This document shows, piece by piece, positions 1 through 7,088 of a DNA stretch of 8,401 bases. A model generated the notes under the pieces. That model searched no databases. It was not told where the DNA came from and saw only the letters and a list, made by a program, of their open reading frames with translations. The stretch is from XBB1006 sp051877515 (GTDB lineage: Bacteria > Bacillota > Clostridia > Lachnospirales > Lachnospiraceae). Location of the stretch: assembly GCA_051877515.1 (NCBI GenBank), contig JBJEIY010000030.1, forward strand, positions 1-8,401. The letters are read 5' to 3'. Numbering within the stretch: position 1 is the first letter of the stretch; each line of letters starts with the position of its first letter. A program made the position numbers and the translations under genes.

Positions 1-923
1 TCTATATGTTTACAGGTGGGGAACCATTAGTAAGAAAGAATGACATTATCAAGTTGTGTAAGGAGCATCATGAATGTCAATTCCTTGCGTTTACAAATGG
101 TACATTAGTGGATGAAGCATTTTGTGAGGAAATGAAAAGAGTCGGAAATTTGATGCTTGCTATCAGTCTTGAAGGTTCACCGGAGGTAAACGATTTACGA
201 AGGGGAGAAGGTGTATATGGAAAGGTTATGCATGCAATGGATCTGCTTAAGGAAAATGGACTGATCTTTGGCACATCCATCTGCTATACTTCGAAGAACT
301 GTGAGTCAGTAACAAGCAAGGAATTCGTAAAGCTTATGGTAGATAAGGGATGCAGATATGCAATGTATTTCCACTATATGCCGGTTGGAAATGATGCATC
401 ATTAGAGCTTCTTCCTACGCCTGAACAAAGAATGTATATCAAGGACCGAATCAGGGAGATTCGTAAGTTAGAGAACGGTGAAGGATTGTTTACGATGGAT
501 TTCCAGAATGATGGTGAGTTTGTTGGAGGATGTATTGCAGGAGGAAGAAATTATTTCCACATTAATGCAAATGGTGATGCAGAACCATGTGTATTTATTC
601 ATTATTCGGGGGCAAATATCCGAACTCACAGCTTGCTTGAAATATTAAAACAGCCATTGTTTATGGCATATCGTGACAATCAGCCATTTAATGAAAATCA
701 TTTGAGACCATGCCCAATGCTGGAGAATCCGGAAATCCTGCAGAGACTTGTAAAGGAGACTGGCGCTAAATCAACGGATTTGCAGTCTCCGGAAACTGTA
801 GAACATTTATGCACAAAGTGTGAAGAGTATGCAAGAAACTGGAAACCATGCGCAGATAAACTGTGGTCAGAGACAAAAGTAACTCCAAAGTCATATGAAA
901 ATTATAAAAAGAAAAATAAATAG
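1..923 (+). CDS. Radical SAM / SPASM-like protein, 5' end outside window
   Basis: Reading is open from the left edge (first full codon at base 3), so the N-terminus, including the CxxxCxxC motif that binds the radical SAM 4Fe-4S cluster, lies upstream. What remains begins almost at FTGGEPL, the glycine-rich SAM-contacting motif after the second barrel strand. Numbered from the Met at base 6, later landmarks are SLEG (54-57) in the barrel and a Cys-rich C-terminus: C176 in GGCIAGG, C195 in the HINANGDAEPC stretch, C236, C269, C272 and C282. The 'N-x-x-G-D-x-x-P-C' pattern is typical of SPASM/twitch-type auxiliary Fe-S cluster regions. Such enzymes usually modify peptides or proteins by radical chemistry in the cytoplasm; the substrate here is unknown. 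I recall similar proteins as common but uncharacterised in Clostridia. No precursor peptide is obvious downstream. The stop is followed at once by a ribosome site for a small ORF. Family confidence is high, function unassigned. Confidence 0.9.
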   Translation, partial: YMFTGGEPLVRKNDIIKLCKEHHECQFLAFTNGTLVDEAFCEEMKRVGNLMLAISLEGSPEVNDLRRGEGVYGKVMHAMDLLKENGLIFGTSICYTSKNCESVTSKEFVKLMVDKGCRYAMYFHYMPVGNDASLELLPTPEQRMYIKDRIREIRKLENGEGLFTMDFQNDGEFVGGCIAGGRNYFHINANGDAEPCVFIHYSGANIRTHSLLEILKQPLFMAYRDNQPFNENHLRPCPMLENPEILQRLVKETGAKSTDLQSPETVEHLCTKCEEYARNWKPCADKLWSETKVTPKSYENYKKKNK

Positions 924-937
924 AGAGGAGTCAATAT

Positions 938-1092
938 ATGACACTATTTTCGGAAAGAGAAAAAGGAATAAGAAAAAACAGGCACATAACAGCTTCTTTA
1001 TAAGTTTTATTATCACAGGTACAGTGATAGCTATGGCAATTTTTGTCAAAAAGTATATTAGTAACAAGGGAAATAAGGATGCTGTTACATAA
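938..1092 (+). CDS. Small single-TM protein, frame and start ambiguous (possible -1 frameshift)
   Basis: A good ribosome site (GAGAGGAG, 923-930) sits seven bases before ATG 938, but that frame stops after 21 codons (TAA 1001-1003). The plausible protein is in the -1 frame. It ends at TAA 1090-1092 and encodes a basic stretch (GKRKRNKKKQ), one hydrophobic helix (FFISFIITGTVIAMAIFV) and a short polar tail. That frame has no ATG/GTG/TTG between the ribosome site and the helix; its only upstream ATG is 895, inside the radical SAM gene and without a ribosome site. The frames meet at A AAA AAC (973-979), the classic -1 slippery heptamer. Slippage there would give about 51 residues beginning MTLFSEREKGIRKKQ. 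Alternatives are an ATT start at 946, coupled initiation at 895, or a one-base mutation that broke the gene. A small inner-membrane protein is the best guess; its function is unknown. Confidence 0.45.
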
Positions 1093-1110
1093 TGAACAGA
1101 TATGTAACAG
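1082..1110. promoter_or_regulatory. Inverted repeat with TGTTACA half-sites, 20-bp spacing
   Basis: CTGTTACAT (1082-1090) and ATGTAACAG (1102-1110) are perfect 9-base inverted copies separated by 11 bases. The left arm overlaps the stop codon of the small ORF. The core half-site TGTTACA is the same as in the palindrome at 1155-1173, but the half-site starts are 20 bases apart here instead of 10. It could be a protein-binding operator or a weak hairpin; no U-run follows, so a terminator is unlikely. Confidence 0.5.
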
Positions 1111-1154
1111 TTGACGCGAAGAGATGCTGTTTAGATTGAAAAAACTACAAGCTA

Positions 1155-1173
1155 ATGTTACAATTTGTAACAT
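1155..1173. promoter_or_regulatory. 19-bp near-perfect palindrome, candidate operator
   Basis: ATGTTACAA and TTGTAACAT flank a single central T, giving a 19-base palindrome 27 bases before the PAP2-like gene. Its core also fits TGTNA-N7-TNACA, the TnrA/GlnR consensus of Bacillus. I treat that as a resemblance only, because any dimeric repressor could bind such a site. The position just ahead of the ribosome site suits a repressor or activator of the downstream pair of genes. A weak promoter could lie between the two palindromes (TTGACG 1111-1116, then TAGATT 15 bases later). Confidence 0.5.
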
Positions 1174-1200
1174 CAAATATCCTTGTGGGAGGTTATTAAT

Positions 1201-1791
1201 ATGTTTCGCAAAGAACATATTGCGAAGGCTATAAGAGTATTATCAGTTCCGCCGGTTATGGTTTCTGTACTTATTCTTATTTTAGCTTTTAACAAAGATG
1301 GAATTTTTAAAAACTCCTTAGAAATAGTTATTACGATTGTATTACTTGGTTTTGTACCTGTTCTGGCATATGGTTTGCAGAAGATTCTGCCGGGATTTAA
1401 AGAGCAGGGTAGAGAAGGACAGAGAAAGCTTGCATTTATTACAAATCTTGTTGGTTATAGTGGGGCATTTCTATGGGCACTTATAACAGATGTAGAAAAT
1501 GCATTACTATTGATTTGCTCAACATATTTCTTCTCAGTTGTACTTTTAACAATATGCAATAAGGGATTACGTTATAGAGCAAGTGGACACGCATGCAGTT
1601 TTACGGGACCCGTGGTTTTATTGATTTATTTTTTAGGCTGGAAAGTTATAATACCTTGTTTAGTGATTGTAGCGCTAATTATCTGGTCTTCTATATATCT
1701 TAAACGTCATACAGCAAAAGAAATAATAGGTGGAATAGTGGTATGTTTGCTTTCATTTTTGTTGTCACTAATAATAACAACACCGAAATGA
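1201..1791 (+). CDS. PAP2-like integral membrane phosphatase family protein
   Basis: This 196-residue protein is almost wholly hydrophobic, with about six membrane segments (near 15-31, 40-60, 80-96, 101-119, 134-165, 176-193). Two motifs point to the PAP2 (phosphatidic acid phosphatase type 2) superfamily: RYRASGH (124-130), matching the PSGH block with catalytic His130, and SSIYLKRHTAKEIIGG (163-178), matching the SRxxxxxHxxxD block with nucleophile-position His170. The usual Asp is replaced by Glu174, and the first block (Kx6RP) is poorly preserved; both are common in small PAP2-like proteins. Members dephosphorylate lipid phosphates such as phosphatidate or prenyl diphosphates at the membrane; the substrate here is unknown. 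The start at 1201 is chosen because GTGGGAGG (1186-1192) sits eight bases upstream; an in-frame ATG at 1183 would precede that site. It is followed 16 bases later by degV, probably as one transcript. Confidence 0.72.
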   Translation: MFRKEHIAKAIRVLSVPPVMVSVLILILAFNKDGIFKNSLEIVITIVLLGFVPVLAYGLQKILPGFKEQGREGQRKLAFITNLVGYSGAFLWALITDVENALLLICSTYFFSVVLLTICNKGLRYRASGHACSFTGPVVLLIYFLGWKVIIPCLVIVALIIWSSIYLKRHTAKEIIGGIVVCLLSFLLSLIITTPK

Positions 1792-1807
1792 TTATTGGAG
1801 GAATAGC

Positions 1808-2677
1808 ATGAAAATTGCAATACTAACAGATACGAATAGTGGAATATCAAAAGAAGAAGCAGAAAATAAAGGTATTTATGTGATACCTATGCCGGTACTG
1901 ATTGATGGTGAAGTGTTTTATGAAGGGGAAAATTTGACAGAGGAAGAGTTTTATCAAGCATTGACAAGTGGGAAGGATGTTTCTACATCTCAACCCTCTC
2001 CGGCTGATGTCATGGATACATGGGAAGATCTTTTTGAAATGGGGTATGATCAGATAGTGTATATTCCTATGTCAAGCGGACTAAGTGGTTCCTGTATGGC
2101 TGCAAAGGGATTTGCGCGGGAATATGAAGGTAAAATATTTGTAGTTGATAATCATAGAATCTCTGTAACTATGAGACAATCTGTAATGAAAGCAAAACAA
2201 CTTGCAGATCAGGGGCTTGGTGGAAAAGAAATATGTGAAAGATTGGAATCAGATGCGTATAATGCAACTATATACGTTTCTGTAAATACATTAGAGTACT
2301 TGAAAAAAGGTGGTAGAATTACACCAGCGGTGGCAACCATAGCGACTGTACTCAGCATAAAGCCGGTTTTATCGATTCAAGGAGAAAAATTAGAACCTTT
2401 CACAAAGGTTCGTGGAACCATGAAAAAATGTGAGGAAAAAATGATAGATGCATGCAAGAAGGATTTGATTAGTCGTTTTCCAAACGCAAAGCCAAATCAG
2501 CTTCATGTAGGGGGTGCAGGAGCAGGGCTTAATTCTGAGGAGATAGCGCAGTGGATGGAAATGCTGGAGCAAAATTTCCCGGGAACAGATTTGTTTTATA
2601 ATTCTTTGTCAGCAAGTATAAGTACTCATACAGGACCGGGAGCGATAGGAATTGGAATTACAATTGATATGGATTAA
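1808..2677 (+). CDS. degV: DegV family fatty-acid-binding protein
   Basis: The 289-residue length and layout match the DegV family: soluble proteins that bind a fatty acid between two domains, and in Firmicutes often act as FakB-type partners of fatty acid kinase (FakA). Visible family signatures are the N-terminal LTDTNSG (6-12), VSTSQPSP (58-65), the MSSGLSGS loop (88-95) that contacts the carboxylate, VDNHRIS (113-119), and the second-domain LKKGGRI followed by IKPVLSI. Ribosome site GGAGG (1797-1801) lies six bases before the ATG and only a few bases after the preceding stop, so the gene is probably co-transcribed with the PAP2-like gene. Pairing a lipid-phosphate phosphatase with a fatty-acid carrier hints at phospholipid turnover, but that link is inference. 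No fakA is in the window. Ligand chain length and kinase partnership cannot be read from sequence. Confidence 0.93.
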   Translation: MKIAILTDTNSGISKEEAENKGIYVIPMPVLIDGEVFYEGENLTEEEFYQALTSGKDVSTSQPSPADVMDTWEDLFEMGYDQIVYIPMSSGLSGSCMAAKGFAREYEGKIFVVDNHRISVTMRQSVMKAKQLADQGLGGKEICERLESDAYNATIYVSVNTLEYLKKGGRITPAVATIATVLSIKPVLSIQGEKLEPFTKVRGTMKKCEEKMIDACKKDLISRFPNAKPNQLHVGGAGAGLNSEEIAQWMEMLEQNFPGTDLFYNSLSASISTHTGPGAIGIGITIDMD

Positions 2678-2685
2678 ATCATTAT

Positions 2686-2719
2686 AAACCGAGGTTGTTA
2701 ATTAACAACCTCGGTTTTT
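2686..2719 (+). terminator. Rho-independent terminator after degV
   Basis: A perfect inverted repeat with 16-base arms (2686-2701 and 2702-2717, centred on TTAA) contains a GC-rich CCGAGG/CCTCGG block and runs into five T residues (2715-2719). It begins eight bases after the degV stop codon. It cleanly separates the AT-rich left block from the regulated cluster on the right. The T-run is good only on the + strand. Confidence 0.93.
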
Positions 2720-2812
2720 GATTAATTGTTACCCTGTTGCGATAGGAAGATTCCCAAAGTGCCATTTCATAAAAAACGCGGTACAATTCTTTTCCGCAAA
2801 GCTACTCATCAT

Positions 2813-2865
2813 TAATAATTCTGAAACAAATCTCTAACAAAACAAAAATACAAGCATTTTAATAT
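2813..2865 (+). promoter_or_regulatory. Four phased 11-bp repeats plus -10 box, promoter A
   Basis: Four consecutive 11-base units can be read: TAATAATTCTG (2813), AAACAAATCTC (2824), TAACAAAACAA (2835) and AAATACAAGCA (2846). A -10-like TAATAT follows at 2860-2865, 36 bases after the start of unit two. There is no TTGACA-like -35. A start of transcription near 2872 would leave a leader of about 33 bases before the ATG at 2905. Units and spacing match those at 5221 and 7610, so this is most likely a binding site for the OmpR-family regulator encoded at 5326, feeding the membrane protein and exporter genes. Confidence 0.72.
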
Positions 2866-2904
2866 AAAGGGATGGACAAATGATTGTATGTGTGGAGGTG
2901 TAAA

Positions 2905-3822
2905 ATGGACAGGCAAACCATGAAGAAGATCCTGAAAAAGATTTTCTGTCTGCCACCTTTACCTACGGTATTGATTTCAATCCCCTCGTATATGCTTGTA
3001 TTCTATGTACTGGCAAAGGAAACAGCTTCTCCTGCCATTACTTATTTTTCTTATCTTCTATCAGCATATGCCATGGTTATTTCTGTCACCGGAGCTGTGG
3101 ATGTAGTGAGATGGATCCGGAAAGGGATTGAGGATCATCCAACCGTAAGGAGGTTGTTAAATATTCCCTTTGTGGAACGATTTTTCTATGAGATGGACTT
3201 CCGGACAGAGGTGTCTTTGTATCCCAGCTTATTGATCAATCTGCTTTATGCGGAGATAAAATTGTTCTCGGGGATTCGTTTTCACTCTGTTTGGTTTGTT
3301 ACTCTGGCAGTCTATTATATCCTGCTGGCAGGCATGCGGTTTTCCCTGCTGTATCATGTGAGGGGAGGCAGGCAGAAGGATCGCATTGCAGATTTAAAGA
3401 TCTGCCGGTTATGCGGTGTCGTTTTACTGATCCTGGACTGGGTGCTGACCGGAATCATCATTCTGGTTATAACCAAAAACAGTGGGTTTGAATATCCCGG
3501 AATGCTAATCTATGCTATGGCTCTGTACAGCTTTTATGCAGTGATCATAGCAGTGAAAAATGTGATAAAACTCAGAACTTATAAAAGTCCGGCCATATCT
3601 GTTGCCAAAGTGATCAACCTGACAGCAGCACTGGTATCTATGTTGTCTTTGGAGACAGCCATGTTGACACAGTTTGGAGCAGCCAGGGAAGCGGCCTTCA
3701 GGCAGAGAATGTCAGCCATCACAGGGGCATGTGTCAGTGTCTTTGTTCTTGGAATGGCAGTTTATATCATTGCCTACACAACAAATCAGCTCCATAAAAC
3801 CACAGAATGTCGGGAGGAATAG
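2905..3822 (+). CDS. Uncharacterised polytopic membrane protein
   Basis: A 305-residue integral membrane protein with about eight predicted helices (near 18-36, 46-70, 104-122, 126-148, 168-190, 199-220, 234-256, 270-291). A basic N-terminus and a cytoplasmic-looking charged segment (70-100, with HPTVRRLLNIPFVERFFYEMDFRTE split by hydrophobics) stand out. I recognise no catalytic motif or named domain; similar proteins are, from memory, frequent unannotated Lachnospiraceae membrane proteins. The start at 2905 is chosen because GGAGGTG (2894-2900) is correctly placed; a TTG at 2884 in the same frame would lie before the ribosome site. It is the first gene behind the repeat-controlled promoter A. 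Its stop overlaps the ribosome site of the exporter gene, implying translational coupling. It may assist or modulate the exporter, or alter the membrane directly; this is inference. Confidence 0.8.
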   Translation: MDRQTMKKILKKIFCLPPLPTVLISIPSYMLVFYVLAKETASPAITYFSYLLSAYAMVISVTGAVDVVRWIRKGIEDHPTVRRLLNIPFVERFFYEMDFRTEVSLYPSLLINLLYAEIKLFSGIRFHSVWFVTLAVYYILLAGMRFSLLYHVRGGRQKDRIADLKICRLCGVVLLILDWVLTGIIILVITKNSGFEYPGMLIYAMALYSFYAVIIAVKNVIKLRTYKSPAISVAKVINLTAALVSMLSLETAMLTQFGAAREAAFRQRMSAITGACVSVFVLGMAVYIIAYTTNQLHKTTECREE

Positions 3823-3825
3823 AAA

Positions 3826-5223
3826 ATGACAGCAAAAATAAGCGACAAACAAAGAATGCTGGTATTTATTAATCTGATGATCACAGGAATTGCCACATCT
3901 ATGCTGGCCACAGCCATGACAACGGCACTACCGCCGGTTGTGGAATACTTTGGCATCAGCATGACAACAGGTCAGTGGATGACCAGCGGGTATTCCCTGG
4001 CAATGGGAATCGTCATGCCGCTAACGGCATTTCTCATTAAAAAGATTCCTACAAGGAAGTTATATATATCCAGCATTTCATGTTTTCTGATCGGTGAGCT
4101 GGTGTGTATCCTGGCCCCCGGATTTGGCGTAATGATGGTGGGCAGAGTCCTGCAGGCAATCGGAAACGGGATCCTTACCGCCATGGGTCAGGTGATCATT
4201 TTATCCATTTATCCGGAAGAAAAAAAGGGAGCCATGATGGGCTGGTACGGTCTGGCAGCTACGGCGGCACCTATCATAGCACCAACCATTGCAGGTGTCC
4301 TGGTGGATACTGTGGGATGGAAATATATTTTTATTTATACCATGATCGTCATGACTGTTTCACTAGTCATGTCCATTGTTAATTTCAGCGATGTGCTTGA
4401 AGTACAGGACATTAAGTTTGACAGCAGTTCCTTTGTGCTTAGTATTTTTGCCTTCGGAGGAATCACACTGGGAATCGGTAATATCGGTAGCTACGGAATA
4501 AAAAGCATGATGTCGTCACTTCCGCTGATCGTCGGTCTTTTGGGATCAGTATTCTTTGTATGGCGTCAGTTAAAGTTGGAAAAGGCTTTTCTGGATGTAC
4601 GCATTTTAAAGAAAAAAGAGTATTCTCTGGCGGTTATTTCCAGTATGCTTTTGTACTTAGTCATGATGGGCGGCTCCGTGCTCATGCCGTTGTATGTCCA
4701 GTCTGTTTTGGGTTATTCTGCAGTAACCTCAGCTCTGGTTACCTTACCGGGATCCGTTGCTACGGCATTGATCAATCCCTTTGCGGGAAAAATCTATGAC
4801 CGCATCGGCATCAAAAAGCTTTATGTGGTGGGATCTATCTGTCTGTTGATCAGTAATGTGGGCATGTATTTTGTCACCCTGTCCACACCTCTCATAGTGG
4901 CAGCAATTTTCAATGTGGTACGAAACGTATCCATTGGTTGCCTCATGATGCCGCTTCTTACCTGGGGAACAAATCAGGTGGCAAAGGAAAAGGTTGCGGA
5001 TGCTTCGTCTTTGCTGACTTCTCTGCGTACAGTGGCCGGGTCTATTGGCGCTGCAGTCTTTGTGGCGATCATGTCAGCTGTAGCCGTTTCATCGCAAGCC
5101 CGTTACGGAGCTGCGGCATCCATGCATGGAGTAAATATCTCGTTTGTTTCCATGTCGGTCGGTACATTGATCATGGTGGGCATTGCGGTATTTGGCGTAA
5201 AAGGGAAAGCCGGGCGGTCTTAA
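3826..5223 (+). CDS. MFS exporter, DHA2 (EmrB/QacA-like) family
   Basis: This 465-residue transporter belongs to the major facilitator superfamily and most resembles the 14-helix DHA2 drug:proton antiporters. Evidence includes the opening helix with TAMTTALPPVVEYFG, the loop 2-3 motif-A-like IKKIPTRKLY (71-80), motif B GRVLQAIGNG (106-115), the antiporter motif C region GLAATAAPIIAPTIAG (142-157), and a second motif-A-like copy FAGKIYDRIGIKKLY (319-333) in the C-terminal half. It should export a hydrophobic or cationic compound from the cell using the proton gradient; the substrate is not readable. The start has GGGAGG (3812-3816) inside the end of the upstream gene, three bases after whose stop the ATG begins. 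The stop codon TAA (5221-5223) is itself part of the next repeat operator. Location in a two-component cluster suggests inducible export of a toxic compound. The C-terminal tail is slightly short for DHA2. Confidence 0.9.
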   Translation: MTAKISDKQRMLVFINLMITGIATSMLATAMTTALPPVVEYFGISMTTGQWMTSGYSLAMGIVMPLTAFLIKKIPTRKLYISSISCFLIGELVCILAPGFGVMMVGRVLQAIGNGILTAMGQVIILSIYPEEKKGAMMGWYGLAATAAPIIAPTIAGVLVDTVGWKYIFIYTMIVMTVSLVMSIVNFSDVLEVQDIKFDSSSFVLSIFAFGGITLGIGNIGSYGIKSMMSSLPLIVGLLGSVFFVWRQLKLEKAFLDVRILKKKEYSLAVISSMLLYLVMMGGSVLMPLYVQSVLGYSAVTSALVTLPGSVATALINPFAGKIYDRIGIKKLYVVGSICLLISNVGMYFVTLSTPLIVAAIFNVVRNVSIGCLMMPLLTWGTNQVAKEKVADASSLLTSLRTVAGSIGAAVFVAIMSAVAVSSQARYGAAASMHGVNISFVSMSVGTLIMVGIAVFGVKGKAGRS

Positions 5224-5273
5224 CAATTCCGAAACAAAACTCAAACAAATCAGAAACGGAAACTGTTTATTAT
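5221..5273 (+). promoter_or_regulatory. Four phased 11-bp repeats plus -10 box, promoter B
   Basis: Units are TAACAATTCCG (5221), AAACAAAACTC (5232), AAACAAATCAG (5243) and AAACGGAAACT (5254), the clearest of the three arrays. TATTAT follows at 5268-5273, again 36 bases after the start of unit two. Unit one starts on the stop codon of the exporter gene. TAGAAT at 5287-5292 is a possible alternative -10 but breaks the shared spacing. Placement ahead of the response regulator gene implies autoregulation of the sensor system, in addition to any read-through from promoter A, since I see no terminator between the exporter and this gene. Confidence 0.78.
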
Positions 5274-5325
5274 ATGAATAAAATGATAGAATGAGCACAA
5301 GAAGTCGTAAACGGGAGGAATCAAC

Positions 5326-5997
5326 ATGATCAATATTCTGGTAGTGGAAGATGACATAAAATTAAATCAGATTGTATGTACGTACCTGAATGACAGTGGA
5401 TTTCATGCAAAAGGGTGCCTGAATGCCAACGATGCCTATGAAGAGATGTACAACAACTTATATGAGCTGATCATTTCGGATATCATGATGCCGGAAGTGG
5501 ATGGCTTCGAGTTTGCAGAAACGGTGAGACGGGTAAATAAACAGATCCCCATCCTCTTTATGTCCGCCAAGGATGACTTGCCTTCCAAGCAAAAGGGCTT
5601 TCAGCTGGGTATTGATGACTATATGGTAAAACCCGTTGAATTAGATGAACTGCTGCTTCGCGTCCGGGCACTTTTGCGCAGGGCAAATATTGAAATGGAG
5701 CGAAAAGTGACAGTGGGAAATCTTACACTGGATGCAGATGCCATGTCAGCTTGCATTAATGGAGAGGAAATTCCTGCTACCACCAGAGAGTTTAATATTT
5801 TGTATAAACTGCTTTCCTATCCAAATAAAACCTTTTCCCGTTCACAACTCATGGATGAGTTCTGGGGAGTGGACAGTGATACCAGTTTACGGGCGGTGGA
5901 CGTATATATCACAAAGCTCAGGGATAAATTTGCAGCCTGTGACGGATTTGAGATAAAAACTGTACGGGGACTTGGATATAAGGCGGTGTTGCGATGA
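5326..5997 (+). CDS. OmpR/PhoB-family response regulator
   Basis: A 223-residue DNA-binding regulator of the usual length. The receiver domain (about 1-115) shows the acidic pair D9/D10 in VVEDD, phospho-acceptor D52 in ISDIMMP, S80 in the Thr/Ser switch position, and K102 in the MVKP motif. The C-terminal winged-helix domain (about 125-222) has ATTREFNIL, the recognition-helix region with SLRAVDVYITKLRDK, and the terminal TVRGLGYK hairpin. It should be phosphorylated by the kinase encoded next, dimerise and bind tandem repeats spaced about one helical turn. Exactly such 11-base repeats occur at 2813, 5221 and 7610. GGGAGG (5314-5318) precedes the ATG by seven bases. The end overlaps the kinase start by ATGA, indicating coupled translation. 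Confidence 0.96.
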   Translation: MINILVVEDDIKLNQIVCTYLNDSGFHAKGCLNANDAYEEMYNNLYELIISDIMMPEVDGFEFAETVRRVNKQIPILFMSAKDDLPSKQKGFQLGIDDYMVKPVELDELLLRVRALLRRANIEMERKVTVGNLTLDADAMSACINGEEIPATTREFNILYKLLSYPNKTFSRSQLMDEFWGVDSDTSLRAVDVYITKLRDKFAACDGFEIKTVRGLGYKAVLR

Positions 5998-7088
5998 AAG
6001 GAAGAACGGGATATCAGGATAAACGTGTGAAGAGAAAAATCTTCCCATTACATATGTTCCTGTCGGCGTTTGTGGTATTTGGTGCTTTTACGACGCTGCA
6101 GATGAAGATCATCGGAAGCGAGATCGATTATCAGAGTATACCGGCCCGCAGCCATGTGATCGTTTTTGGAATCTGGGTTGTGTCAGCATTGGTGTTTACC
6201 CTTTGGACAAATCATCAGTTAACAAAACATTATCAGAAACCCATTGAAGAGTTCTCCGAGGCCGCCAGCAAGGTGGCGTCAGGGGATTTTTCCGTGTATC
6301 TGGCACCCCATCACACAGCAGATAAATACACACACTTGGATGCTCTGTTCATGGATTTTAATAAAATGGTGGAGGAATTGGGAAGCATAGAAACCCTGAA
6401 AACGGACTTTTTTTCCAATGTTTCCCATGAGATCAAAACACCCCTTGCGGTAATACAGAATAATGCACAGCTCCTTTGTATGGGCACCGTTTCTGAGGAA
6501 GAGAAAAGTGAATGTGCACAGAATATCCTTTATGCCACAAAACGTCTTTCTAATCTCATTACCAATATGTTAAAGCTTAATAAGCTGGAAAAACAGGCCA
6601 TTAAACCGGCACCGGAAACCTATGACCTGTGCGCCCAGCTATGTGACTGTGCGCTGCAGTTTGAAAATACCTGGGAAGAAAAGCAGATTGAATTTGAGGC
6701 CGAGATTGAGGAAAAGACCATGATCGAAGCTGACGCAGGACTTTTGGAACTGGTGTGGACAAATCTTCTTTCCAATGCCCTGAAGTTCACTCCCAAGGGA
6801 GGTACTGTCAGGTTGTCACAGACATCGGATGGAGAAAGAGTTACTGTGACCGTAGCAGATACCGGATGCGGTATGGATGAAACAACCCGGGCGAGGATCT
6901 TCGATAAGTTTTACCAGGGCGATACCTCCCATGCCACGGAAGGTAACGGTCTGGGACTGGCATTGGTAAAACGGATCCTACAGTTGTCGGATGGCACCAT
7001 AGAGGTAAAAAGCAAACCGGGACAGGGAACCGCTTTTACGGTCAGCCTTCCCCAAACCCAAAGAATAAGCAGTGAAGGGGTAGAATAA
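5994..7088 (+). CDS. Membrane sensor histidine kinase
   Basis: A 364-residue kinase starting in ATGA overlap with the regulator. Two membrane helices (about 18-37 and 54-72) enclose only about 16 external residues, too few for a folded sensor domain. A HAMP-like linker follows (about 73-130), then the dimerisation/phospho-acceptor domain with H145 in SNVSHEIKTP, and the ATPase domain with the N box WTNLLSNALKFTP (N257, N261), G1 DTGCGM (289-294), F box FDKFYQGD (303-310) and G2 GNGLGLAL (317-324). All catalytic residues are present, so it should autophosphorylate and act on the partner regulator. The tiny loop suggests sensing within or at the membrane, or through a partner protein such as one of the uncharacterised membrane products here. 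The stop overlaps the next ATG by one base (TAATG). Confidence 0.96.
   Translation: MKGRTGYQDKRVKRKIFPLHMFLSAFVVFGAFTTLQMKIIGSEIDYQSIPARSHVIVFGIWVVSALVFTLWTNHQLTKHYQKPIEEFSEAASKVASGDFSVYLAPHHTADKYTHLDALFMDFNKMVEELGSIETLKTDFFSNVSHEIKTPLAVIQNNAQLLCMGTVSEEEKSECAQNILYATKRLSNLITNMLKLNKLEKQAIKPAPETYDLCAQLCDCALQFENTWEEKQIEFEAEIEEKTMIEADAGLLELVWTNLLSNALKFTPKGGTVRLSQTSDGERVTVTVADTGCGMDETTRARIFDKFYQGDTSHATEGNGLGLALVKRILQLSDGTIEVKSKPGQGTAFTVSLPQTQRISSEGVE

Noticed and set aside
1183..1200. Earlier ATG for the PAP2-like protein
   Set aside because: It sits before the strong GTGGGAGG site, which fits ATG 1201.
931..1218. Minus-strand open frame of 95 codons across the small ORF and palindromes
   Set aside because: No convincing ribosome site; it spans the start of the PAP2-like gene and its sequence resembles no protein I know.
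2778..2797. Hairpin GCGG/CCGC in the gap after degV, possible small RNA
   Set aside because: A four-base stem with a long loop, no promoter or terminator around it.
2884..2904. Upstream TTG start for the eight-helix protein
   Set aside because: It precedes the GGAGGTG ribosome site, which is correctly placed for ATG 2905.
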